Shown here one piece after another: positions 56,903 through 64,000 of a stretch of 64,000 nt of DNA. This DNA is from Microbacterium sp. cf332 (GTDB taxonomy: Bacteria > Actinomycetota > Actinomycetes > Actinomycetales > Microbacteriaceae). How positions within the stretch are numbered: position 1 is the stretch's first letter; every line of letters begins with the position of its first letter. The notes below the pieces were generated by a model. It was not told the DNA's origin, did not search any database, and was given only the letters and a program-made list of their open reading frames with translations. A program made the position numbers and the translations under genes. The stretch covers positions 496,001 through 560,000 of the forward strand of contig NZ_FNKN01000001.1 of assembly GCF_900102175.1 (NCBI RefSeq), written 5' to 3'.

Positions 56903-57263
56903 GCGCCGTCACCTCCCAGCCGTCCGAAACGCCGAGGAGACCGACGAGCGGCAGCGTGAGCCGGAGCGTGACCTCCACCGCGGGATAGCCGCGCGACGAG
57001 CTCCGCTGCGCCTCTGTCGCCGTGACGAAACCCGCGCCGACGGTGCCCGCCACGACCGCGCGCGCCCGCTCGGCACCCTCGGCGTCGGTGACGTCCGCGA
57101 GGGCCGCATAGTAGGCGCCTTCGAGCGCCGCGTCGTGCGCGAGGCCCCGCACGTACACCGCCAACCCGAGTTGGACGACCGCGAACGTGAGGAGGGTGAG
57201 GAGGGCACCGACCATCACGAACTCCGCTGGGCTCGACCCGCCCTCATCCGCTCCCAGGGTCAT
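56877..57263 (-). CDS. TadE family pseudopilin
   Basis: 128 residues: GGSSPAEFVMVGALLTLLTF carries the type IV pilin-like signal, followed by a helix and a soluble C-terminal domain. A minor pilin of the Tad apparatus. It starts one base after the pilin-like gene. Confidence 0.78.
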   Translation of the reverse strand: MTLGADEGGSSPAEFVMVGALLTLLTFAVVQLGLAVYVRGLAHDAALEGAYYAALADVTDAEGAERARAVVAGTVGAGFVTATEAQRSSSRGYPAVEVTLRLTLPLVGLLGVSDGWEVTAHAPADDVE

Positions 57264-57264
57264 G

Positions 57265-57453
57265 TCAGAACCCCGACACGCGGGCGATCGCCTGCTCGAA
57301 CAGGTTCGACAGCGCGGGCCCCGCGAGCGCCCAGATGACGACGACGAGCCCCGCCGTCATCAGGGTCACGAGCACCCAGCCGGGAACATCGCCCCGTTCG
57401 TCGTCGGTCAGATCGTCGAGCCTGCGGCACAGGCCGGCCGTGATCTTCTTCAT
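57265..57453 (-). CDS. short Flp pilin-like protein
   Basis: 62 residues: basic N-terminal part, DERGDVPGWVLVTLMTAG, and a single long helix. Size, place and helix match the pilin gene of the Tad locus. The usual ERGAxxVEY is replaced by DERGDVPGW, so the prepilin cleavage site and Glu+5 are atypical. Confidence 0.68.
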   Translation of the reverse strand: MKKITAGLCRRLDDLTDDERGDVPGWVLVTLMTAGLVVVIWALAGPALSNLFEQAIARVSGF

Positions 57454-57513
57454 CGTCTCTTCCTTTCTGCGCCCCGCGCGGGTCGCATGCTCTCGTGCAT
57501 CCTCGAACCGGCC

Positions 57514-58431
57514 CTACACGCCGAGTCGCAGCATCACGATCCCGGGGAACACCGCGAAGAGCACCGACAGCGGCAGCACCAGGAACACCAGCGGCAGCAG
57601 CATGAGGATCTCTTTGCGTCCGGCCTGCTCGATGAGCACACGTTTGGCGTCCTCACGCGCGTCGGCAGCCTGCGACTGCAGCACCTGAGCCAGCGGCGCA
57701 CCGCGCTCGATCGCGCTCACGAGGTGATCGACCGCGCGGTCGATGCTGCCGACGCCGAGCGAACGGGCCATGTCGCGCAGCGCATCGGCCAGCGACGACC
57801 CGGTGCCTGCCGCAAGCACGGCGGCGCGGAGGTGCGCGGTGAGCTCACCCGCGCCCACGTCGCCGACCCGGCGGAGCGCGTCGGTCAGGCTCTCGCCGGC
57901 CGACAGGCAGAGAGCGAGGAATTCCAGCACGGTCGGCACCTCCTCGCGGATGCGACGCATGCGCCGATCGGCGGCACGGACCAGCGTCAGGTGGGCGAGG
58001 ACGACTCCCCCGGCAGCGCTCACGCCGGGGACGAGCGCGACCGCGGGACTCGTCGCGCTGGCGACCGACCCGGCGACGGCGAGTACCACACCCACGACGA
58101 GGCCGGCGATGCCCGCGAGTACCTGTCGGGCGCGGAAAGCGGCAGGGGTCATCGTCCAGCCCGCACGGACGATCAGGCCTCCGAGCGCCGCCGAGTCCGA
58201 GGCGCGCTCCAGCCAGTCCGCCCATGCCCGCCGACCCCGCACCGGAACCCGGAGGGCCGGACGCAGCGGGGTCAGCCCGAGGGGGTCTGCGACATCCCGC
58301 AGATACGGAGCGATGCGGCGTTCCAGGGGCGGAGCGGTCCACCGGGGGACGGCGGACGCCATCACGACCAGCCCGCCGGCGAGGCAGATGCCGAGCAGCA
58401 CCGCCGAAGCCAGATCGGAGACCGCGCTCAT
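57514..58431 (-). CDS. tadC: TadC-like type II/IV secretion F protein
   Basis: 305 residues: GspF-type domain with membrane helices at the N terminus and C-terminal half, and the central patch EFLALCLSAGESLTDALRRV. Inner-membrane platform of the Tad pilus. ATG 58431 overlaps the tadB stop by four bases; a GTG three codons earlier is less likely. Confidence 0.85.
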   Translation of the reverse strand: MSAVSDLASAVLLGICLAGGLVVMASAVPRWTAPPLERRIAPYLRDVADPLGLTPLRPALRVPVRGRRAWADWLERASDSAALGGLIVRAGWTMTPAAFRARQVLAGIAGLVVGVVLAVAGSVASATSPAVALVPGVSAAGGVVLAHLTLVRAADRRMRRIREEVPTVLEFLALCLSAGESLTDALRRVGDVGAGELTAHLRAAVLAAGTGSSLADALRDMARSLGVGSIDRAVDHLVSAIERGAPLAQVLQSQAADAREDAKRVLIEQAGRKEILMLLPLVFLVLPLSVLFAVFPGIVMLRLGV

Positions 58432-59288
58432 CGCGTCCACCGGCGCGGCTCGGCGAGGCGACCGACATGGAGCATGATCCGGTACGCGACGAAGGAGACG
58501 GCCGCCCCGGCGAGGATGAGAACGCCTCCCTCCGCGCTCGCGTAGGCACGCGCCCCCTCCGGCCTCAGGGCGAGCAGGGTCAGGACGACCCAGGGCGCGA
58601 CGAGACCCAGCACCGCCGCACCGCGGGTCCAGGACTGCCGCGCCTCGACCTCGGCTCGCAGGGCGGCATCGGCGCGCACCGAGGCGGACAGCGCACGAAG
58701 CACGGGCACGAGCTCCGTGCCGCCGACCTGACGCGCCATCCGCAGTGTCTCGACGATACGGTCGGCGACCGGGTCGGCGAGCATCGTCTGCAGCCGGGCC
58801 GCACTGGAGTCGAAGTGGCCCGACGCGGAGAGGTCATGCGCGAAGGCGCGGAACGCGGGACGCAACGGCGGCGGACCCGCCTCGTCGAGGGAGGCGATCG
58901 CTTCGCCCAGGGGCATCCCGGCGCGGACGGACGCGATGAGGAGGTCGCAGACATCGGGCCACAGCGCGCGGCGCGCACGCCGCAGTCGCCGGGCGCGCGC
59001 ACGCAGCACCGACACGGGAGTCAGCATCCCCGCCGTTCCCGCCAGCAGCGCCACCACCGGCAGCGCCGTCACGAGCCAGGCGACCGCCGCCCCCACGATC
59101 CCCGTCCCGAGCGTCGCGGCCACGACACCCGAGGCAGGAGCGTGCGCGAGCCCGGCTTCCTCGAGCAGCCGTCTCGCGCGTCTGGCCGCGTACGGTCGCG
59201 GGCGGCGCGGCGCCGTGGCCGGCCACAGCCAATGCGCGGCGATGAGGACGAGTCCGGTCCCGAGCGTCCCGCCCCAGACGAGCGTCAC
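58428..59288 (-). CDS. tadB: TadB-like type II/IV secretion F protein
   Basis: 286 residues with helices near the N terminus and a GspF domain: WPDVCDLLIASVRAGMPLGE and LADPVADRIVETLRMARQVG. Membrane platform partner of TadC. Overlaps the tadA stop by four bases. Confidence 0.85.
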   Translation of the reverse strand: MTLVWGGTLGTGLVLIAAHWLWPATAPRRPRPYAARRARRLLEEAGLAHAPASGVVAATLGTGIVGAAVAWLVTALPVVALLAGTAGMLTPVSVLRARARRLRRARRALWPDVCDLLIASVRAGMPLGEAIASLDEAGPPPLRPAFRAFAHDLSASGHFDSSAARLQTMLADPVADRIVETLRMARQVGGTELVPVLRALSASVRADAALRAEVEARQSWTRGAAVLGLVAPWVVLTLLALRPEGARAYASAEGGVLILAGAAVSFVAYRIMLHVGRLAEPRRWTR

Positions 59289-60490
59289 GCCGACGCCCGG
59301 TAGATCGATCGGGTGCGGACGACCCCGTCGGTCACAGCGCCGGTCGGCGAGACGATCTCGGCGACGCGGCGCCGGCCCGACGGGAGCATCTCGCAGTGCA
59401 CGACGAGATCGACCGAGGCCGCGAGCGCGTCGCGGACGAAGTCGACGTCGATGTTGCGCCCCGCCAGCAGCGGCAGCGCCACCAGCTTGCGGAGCGCGTC
59501 CGCGGCCGAGTTGGCGTGCACCGTCGCCGCGGCCGGCACACCGGTGTTCAGCGCCAGCAGGAGGTCGAGAGCCTCCGCGCCGCGCACCTCTCCGACGACG
59601 AGGCGGTCGGGCCGCATCCGCAGCGCCTCGGTGACGAGACGGCGGAGCGACACCTCGCCCCCGCCCTCGAGACTCGGCTGGCGGGCCTGCAGCGCCACGA
59701 CGTCGGGCAGATCGACGGCGAGCTCGAACGTCTCCTCGACCGTGATCACGCGATGCTCCGGCCGACCGGCGGCGATCAGGGCACCGAGCATCGTGGTCTT
59801 CCCGGCGTGCGTCGCACCCGAGACGACGATGTTCCGCCCGCCGGTGACGGCGGTCCGCAGCACGGTCGCCCCTTCCGCAGAGACGGCACCGGCGGCCACG
59901 AGGTCGTCGAGGGTGCGGAACGTCCGCAGGAACTTGCGGACGTTCACCGCCCAGTGCCGCGTGATGTCGGGGATCACGACGTGCAGGCGCGAGCCGTCGG
60001 GGAGCGAGGCGTCGACGAAGGGCTGGCTCAGGTCGACGCGGCGGCCGCTCGCGTGCAGCATCCGCTCGACGAGGTCGCGCACCTCGGCACCGGTCAGCAT
60101 CAGCGCCACGCGTTCGCTGCGACCGTCACGCGCCACGAAGACGCGGTCGGGGGCGTTGATCCACAGCTCCTCGACCCGCGGGTCGTCGAGCAGGGCCTGC
60201 AACGGGCCGTAGCCGGCGACGGTCGCGAGCACCCCGCGCACCGCGGCCGGCTCGTCGTCGAAGGGTGTCAGCCCCCGCGCCAGGGCGACGTCGTTGTGCC
60301 GTCGCACCTCTGCGACCGCAACACGTTCGGCCTCGTCAGGCCGTCGGGCCGGGTCGACGCCCTCCGACCGCAACCGGTCGCGGACCCGCGTCGCAATGGC
60401 CGTCAGCGCCGGAGAACCGAGCGCGACCGCAGCCGAGTCGGCGGAGAAGACGGTGGACGGGGCGGGGACGGTCGTGCTCACCCGCAGCAT
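59285..60490 (-). CDS. tadA: TadA/CpaF-type secretion ATPase
   Basis: 401 residues from ATG 60490; GTG at 60481 is an alternative and earlier starts are possible. Walker A is VVSGATHAGKTTML, Asp box VEETFEL and Walker B RMRPDRLVVGEVRGAEA, with His box THANSAADALRK-like TVHANSA. It powers assembly of the Flp pilus. First gene of tadA-tadB-tadC-pilin-TadE-TadE-Rv3654c-like. No cpaE/ssd gene precedes it. Confidence 0.92.
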   Translation of the reverse strand: MLRVSTTVPAPSTVFSADSAAVALGSPALTAIATRVRDRLRSEGVDPARRPDEAERVAVAEVRRHNDVALARGLTPFDDEPAAVRGVLATVAGYGPLQALLDDPRVEELWINAPDRVFVARDGRSERVALMLTGAEVRDLVERMLHASGRRVDLSQPFVDASLPDGSRLHVVIPDITRHWAVNVRKFLRTFRTLDDLVAAGAVSAEGATVLRTAVTGGRNIVVSGATHAGKTTMLGALIAAGRPEHRVITVEETFELAVDLPDVVALQARQPSLEGGGEVSLRRLVTEALRMRPDRLVVGEVRGAEALDLLLALNTGVPAAATVHANSAADALRKLVALPLLAGRNIDVDFVRDALAASVDLVVHCEMLPSGRRRVAEIVSPTGAVTDGVVRTRSIYRASA

Positions 60491-60653
60491 CCTGCCCGCG
60501 CTCGCCGGCGAGCCGCGGCCGTTCTCCACAGGCCCGCATCCCCCGACACTCGAAAGCCGGGCGACGACGCCGGACAGACCACCATTCGCGCCCCGGGGGG
60601 ATCACTCGTCAGCATGTTGCTCAGGTGTGATCTCACCGTCGCCTCGGAGACGC

Positions 60654-60689
60654 GCTCGACGAGGTGACGGCGCGGCTCGACGAGGTGAC
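60654..60689. repeat. pair of 15-base direct repeats upstream of tadA
   Basis: GCTCGACGAGGTGAC occurs at 60654-60668 and 60675-60689, 21 bases apart (two helical turns), in the 245-base gap between the amidohydrolase and tadA genes. It could be an operator pair. Nearby GTGTGATCTCAC (60625-60636) is an imperfect palindrome. No gene seen in the gap. Confidence 0.5.
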
Positions 60690-60735
60690 CGGAGCGGCCG
60701 TCCAACCCGTCCGTCCGGGCGGGGTGACGATCGTG

Positions 60736-61920
60736 TCAGGCCCGAAGGAGCCGCCGCCACGCGAGCTCGGCGAGCACGACGGCGTGCGTGTCGAGACGAC
60801 CGTCGTCGAACACGGCGGTCGCGGAGTGCATGCCGGGCGCCCGCGCCGCGGGGGTCTCCGCGGGCCGGACGCCGAGGAACAGCAGGGTTCCCGGAATCTC
60901 CTCGAGAACGTACGCGAAGTCCTCCGACGCCATCGACGGATGCGGGAGTCGCACGACGTTGGCCGGTCCGTAGACCTCGTCGAGCAGCGCGAACACCTCG
61001 TCGGTCTCCCCCGGGTCGTTCACGGTGACGGGATAGGAGTCGATGAACTCGGCGTCGACGACGCACCCGTGCGCCTCGCCGATCGCGGTGACGAGGCGCG
61101 GCAGCTCGGTGCGCATCAGCTGCAGCGTCTCGCGCGACAGCGAGCGCACATTCGCCTCCATATCGACGGTCGCCGACAGCACGTTGCCGGCCGCGGAGTC
61201 CGACGAGATGCGCGTCACCGAGACGACCGCGGGATCCGACACGGGGATGCGGCGGGCGACGAACGACTGGATCGCCAGCACGATCTCGGCGGCGACCGGC
61301 ATCGGGTCGACGGCGTGCTCGGGCCAGGCGGCGTGTCCCCCAGTGCCGGTCACCCGGATGCGCATCCCGCTGGCACTCGCCATGATCGCGCCCGCCCGGG
61401 TCACGGCGGTCCCGCCCGCGGTCGTGCAGTCCACGTGGACCGCGTACGCCGCGACCGGGCGCTCCCCCGCGGCATCCAGCACGCCCTCGTCGAGCATCAT
61501 GCGGCCGCCCGCGTATCCCTCTTCGCCGGGCTGGAACATGAAGACGACGGTGCCGGCCAGCTCCTCCCGCCGTGCGGCCAGCAGCCGTGCCGCACCGACG
61601 AGTCCCGCCATGTGCAGGTCGTGTCCGCACGCGTGCATCGCGACGTCGGGCGACGCGAAGGGCAGCCTGGTCGTCTCGACGACGGGCAGCGCATCCATGT
61701 CGGCGCGCAGCAGCACGACCGGGCCCGGCTCGCCACCTCGGAGGACCGCTGTCACCGAGGTCAGCTGCCGGCCGGTCGAGATCTCGAGGCCGAGCCCGTC
61801 GAGCGCCTCGACGATCCGCTGCTGGGTGCGCGGCAGCACGAGGCCGACCTCGGCCTCTGCGTGCAGGGTGCGCCGGAGCGCGATAAGCGCCGGGAGCAGA
61901 TCGGAGGGCGCGTGGATCAC
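60736..61920 (-). CDS. M20-family amidohydrolase
   Basis: 394 residues from GTG 61920. Metal-binding features: ACGHDLHMAG (Cys, His), FQPGEEGYAGG (catalytic Glu pair), HVDCTTAGG and GGHAAWPE, and a C-terminal HSATA block. The layout matches hippurate/N-acyl-amino acid hydrolases. It follows the peptide ABC ATPase gene by seven bases, so it likely processes imported N-acyl amino acids or peptides in the cytoplasm. Confidence 0.9.
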   Translation of the reverse strand: MIHAPSDLLPALIALRRTLHAEAEVGLVLPRTQQRIVEALDGLGLEISTGRQLTSVTAVLRGGEPGPVVLLRADMDALPVVETTRLPFASPDVAMHACGHDLHMAGLVGAARLLAARREELAGTVVFMFQPGEEGYAGGRMMLDEGVLDAAGERPVAAYAVHVDCTTAGGTAVTRAGAIMASASGMRIRVTGTGGHAAWPEHAVDPMPVAAEIVLAIQSFVARRIPVSDPAVVSVTRISSDSAAGNVLSATVDMEANVRSLSRETLQLMRTELPRLVTAIGEAHGCVVDAEFIDSYPVTVNDPGETDEVFALLDEVYGPANVVRLPHPSMASEDFAYVLEEIPGTLLFLGVRPAETPAARAPGMHSATAVFDDGRLDTHAVVLAELAWRRLLRA

Positions 61921-61927
61921 GTGGGGC

Positions 61928-62701
61928 TCACTCGCTGAACTCCATCCGGCGGCCCAGGACGGGAACGGCCTCGAGCAGCTCGCGCGTATAAGCGGCGGCC
62001 GGGTTCGAAAGGAGCTGCTCCGTCGGCCCCGCCTCGACGATCCGCCCGGCGCGCATGACGCAGATCTCGTCGCTGATGTACCGGACGACCGCGAGGTTGT
62101 GCGAGATGAAGAGGATCGACAGGTCGAGCCGCTGCTGGAGGTCGCGCAGCAGATTGAGGATCGACCCCTGCACCGACACATCGAGTGCCGAGGTCACCTC
62201 GTCGGCGATGAGGATGTCGGGATCGCTCGCGAGGGCGCGCGCGATCGTGATCCGCTGGCGCTGCCCGCCCGAGAACGCTCGCGGCAGCTCGTCGGCCCGG
62301 GCGGGATCGAGTTCGACCTGGCGGAGCACCTCGGCCACACGCACGCGACGCTCGGCGCGGGTGAACGAGCGCGGGCTCGCGATGAGCCCCTCGGCGATCG
62401 AATCGCCCACGGACATCCGCGGGTCGAGCGCCGAGAACGGATCCTGGAACACGAGCTGCAGGCGCCGTCGCGCCGCACGCGCCGCCGCGCCGCGCCCGAG
62501 CGCGCTCGTGCCGTGCACGCGGATCTCGCCGGAATGCACGGCCGCCAGCCCGACGACGGCGTTCGCCACCGTCGACTTGCCCGACCCCGACTCGCCCACC
62601 AGTCCGAGGGTGCGTCCCGCCGGTACGTCGAGCGAAACGCCGGAGACCACCTCGCGGTGCCCGTACCGCACGACGAGATCCGAGATCTGCAGAGCGCTCA
62701 T
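61928..62701 (-). CDS. peptide ABC transporter ATP-binding protein (OppF-type)
   Basis: 257 residues. Walker A GESGSGKST, Q loop VFQDPFSAL, signature FSGGQRQR, Walker B ILIADEVTS and switch His FISHNLA. The C-terminal extension typical of OppF, LEAVPVLGRRM, is present. The start overlaps the upstream ATPase gene (ATGA). Confidence 0.92.
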   Translation of the reverse strand: MSALQISDLVVRYGHREVVSGVSLDVPAGRTLGLVGESGSGKSTVANAVVGLAAVHSGEIRVHGTSALGRGAAARAARRRLQLVFQDPFSALDPRMSVGDSIAEGLIASPRSFTRAERRVRVAEVLRQVELDPARADELPRAFSGGQRQRITIARALASDPDILIADEVTSALDVSVQGSILNLLRDLQQRLDLSILFISHNLAVVRYISDEICVMRAGRIVEAGPTEQLLSNPAAAYTRELLEAVPVLGRRMEFSE

Positions 62702-64000
62702 CGCGCCACCTCCACGGGTGAGAGCGCGCCGTCGGCCGGATCATCCGCGATCGCCGTACCGTCCGGAGCATCGACCGCGACACCGATGACCGGCAACGGC
62801 TGGGTGCGATCGGTGCGCATGTCAGGGAGGCAGGCGATGAGCCCCTTCGTGTACGGGTGGCGTGCGTCCTCCCGGATGCGCGCCGCCGGCAGCTCTTCGA
62901 CGATCGCCCCGTCCCTCATGACCACGACGCGGTCGCAGAAGCCCGATACCAGCGCGATGTCGTGCGAGATGAAGACGATGCCCGCACCCGTCGCGCGCTG
63001 TGCACGCCGCAGCACGGCGAGCACCTGCCGCTGCACGGTCACATCGAGCGCGGTCGTCGGCTCGTCCGCGACGATGAGCCGGGGCGTGCCGGTCAGAGCC
63101 ATGCCGATCATGGCGCGCTGACGCATGCCGCCCGAGAACTGGTGCGGATAATCTCGCAGGCGGCCCGCCGCGTCGGGGATGCCGACCGCTTCGAGCCCGT
63201 CGACAGCGCGCCGACGCGCCGCCGTGCGGCCCAGACCGAGGTGGTGACGCGGCACCTCGGTCAGCTGCCGGCCGATCGTCAGGGCCGGGTTGAGCGAGGT
63301 CAGGGGGTCCTGGAACACGACGCCGATCTCCACACCGAGGCGGCGTCGCTCGGACGCGCCGAGCCGGCCATCGAGGTCGATGCCGTCGAAGACGCGCCGC
63401 TTCGACGTGATCACGGCGGGGCGTTCGAGGAGACCGGCGAGCGCCATGGCCGTCAAGGACTTCCCCGAGCCCGACTCACCGACGATCCCGACGATCTCGC
63501 CCGGCATGATGCGCAGGCTGACGCCGTGCACGCGCTCGATCATGCCGCCGTCCCCGTCGGGGAACGCGACCCGCAGGTCCCGTACCTCGGCCAGCACGCC
63601 CACCGTCCGCTCGGTCGACCGGGGCGTCGTCGCCGACCGATCCGCGGAGCCGCCCGTCCGACGAGCGTCCCGTCGTCCGAGCGCGGCCGTCCGCGAGGCC
63701 TTGGCGAACGCACGCAATCCCTGTCCCGGCTGCTCCCCGACCGTCTCGGCGATCATCGTGAAGACGAGCGCCGCGAAGACGACCGCGATCCCCGGGCCGA
63801 TGGCAGCCATCGGGTTCGTGTAGAGGTGCGCGAGCCCCTCGTCGAGCAGCCGACCCCAGTCGTACTCGGGCGGCTGCACGCCGAGCCCGAGGAACGACAG
63901 CCCGGCGAACGAGAGGAGCGTCGTGCTCGCGGCCGCCGCCGACTGGACGAGCAGCGGATTGGCGATGTTCGGCAGGATGTGCCGGACCATCACCCCCAGC
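62698..64000 (-). CDS. ABC permease C-terminal part fused to OppD-type ATPase (runs off the right edge)
   Basis: The visible 433 residues begin inside a DppC-type permease (VRHILPNIANPLLVQSAAAA, LSFLGLGVQPPEYDWG) with its last helices, then a linker and a complete ATPase: Walker A GESGSGKSL, Q loop FQDPLTSL, signature FSGGMRQR, Walker B LIVADEPTT, His FISHDIA. The permease start is beyond 64000. Both parts in one chain is a known arrangement in some peptide/nickel transporters, not a frameshift: the frame is continuous. Confidence 0.88.
   Translation of the reverse strand, partial: LGVMVRHILPNIANPLLVQSAAAASTTLLSFAGLSFLGLGVQPPEYDWGRLLDEGLAHLYTNPMAAIGPGIAVVFAALVFTMIAETVGEQPGQGLRAFAKASRTAALGRRDARRTGGSADRSATTPRSTERTVGVLAEVRDLRVAFPDGDGGMIERVHGVSLRIMPGEIVGIVGESGSGKSLTAMALAGLLERPAVITSKRRVFDGIDLDGRLGASERRRLGVEIGVVFQDPLTSLNPALTIGRQLTEVPRHHLGLGRTAARRRAVDGLEAVGIPDAAGRLRDYPHQFSGGMRQRAMIGMALTGTPRLIVADEPTTALDVTVQRQVLAVLRRAQRATGAGIVFISHDIALVSGFCDRVVVMRDGAIVEELPAARIREDARHPYTKGLIACLPDMRTDRTQPLPVIGVAVDAPDGTAIADDPADGALSPVEVAR

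Overview
The window is high-GC DNA (roughly 70 percent by eye) with dense, often overlapping genes, Shine-Dalgarno-led and leaderless starts side by side, and a gene content typical of Actinobacteria. The tmRNA tag ending in FALAA, the tadABC/TadE order matching the mycobacterial Rv3659c-Rv3654c locus, SerA with its long C-terminal regulatory half, and several short actinobacterial membrane proteins point to Microbacteriaceae, most likely Microbacterium or a close relative. This assignment is inference. No insertion sequence, prophage, CRISPR array or plasmid gene was seen; the region reads as chromosome. No stretch over 300 bases lacks a gene.

Layout. 1-8.5 kb: start of leuC with a leucine leader peptide and hairpin, a TerC-family protein, an ECF sigma factor with a membrane DUF4349 partner, tRNA-Glu, a metallo-hydrolase, and a fructose PTS operon (fruR-fruK-fruA-ptsH). 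8.5-15.4 kb: an orphan oxygenase-like protein, a GmrSD-like DUF262 protein, an SDR with a zinc-ribbon-like insert, a zinc dehydrogenase and an autoregulated-looking TetR gene. 15.4-25.9 kb: tRNA-Gln, gltX, LysR, a PLP enzyme, transporters, ilvE, leuB and a TetR/efflux pair. 25.9-37.3 kb: serA, a surface protein, ilvC-ilvN-ilvB-ilvD and otsB-otsA. 37.3-46.6 kb: thiolase, tRNA-Lys, hisN-like phosphatase, small membrane proteins, then the trans-translation and division block ssrA, smpB, ftsX, ftsE, prfB.

46.6-55.3 kb holds the most unusual locus: an MFS protein, a GH114-like lipoprotein, a BcsA-like membrane glycosyltransferase with a large helical insertion, a STAS protein, a HATPase anti-sigma-like kinase and a protein fusing a GH26-like domain to an OpgC-type acyltransferase, followed convergently by a GAF-PP2C phosphatase. 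Together they look like a surface-polysaccharide synthase under a kinase/antagonist/phosphatase partner switch, with no sigma factor in sight. 56-60.5 kb is a Tad pilus operon. 60.7 kb to the right edge is an M20 amidohydrolase with a peptide ABC transporter that runs off the end.

The BCAA genes (leuC, ilvE, leuB, ilvDBNC) and serA are spread over 34 kb rather than in one operon, so amino-acid supply is a recurrent theme. Thirteen genes, many of them not part of an obvious operon, have a -10 hexamer 5 to 8 bases before the start codon, consistent with leaderless mRNAs. Functions are assigned from recognisable motifs in the translated sequence; no database search was run.
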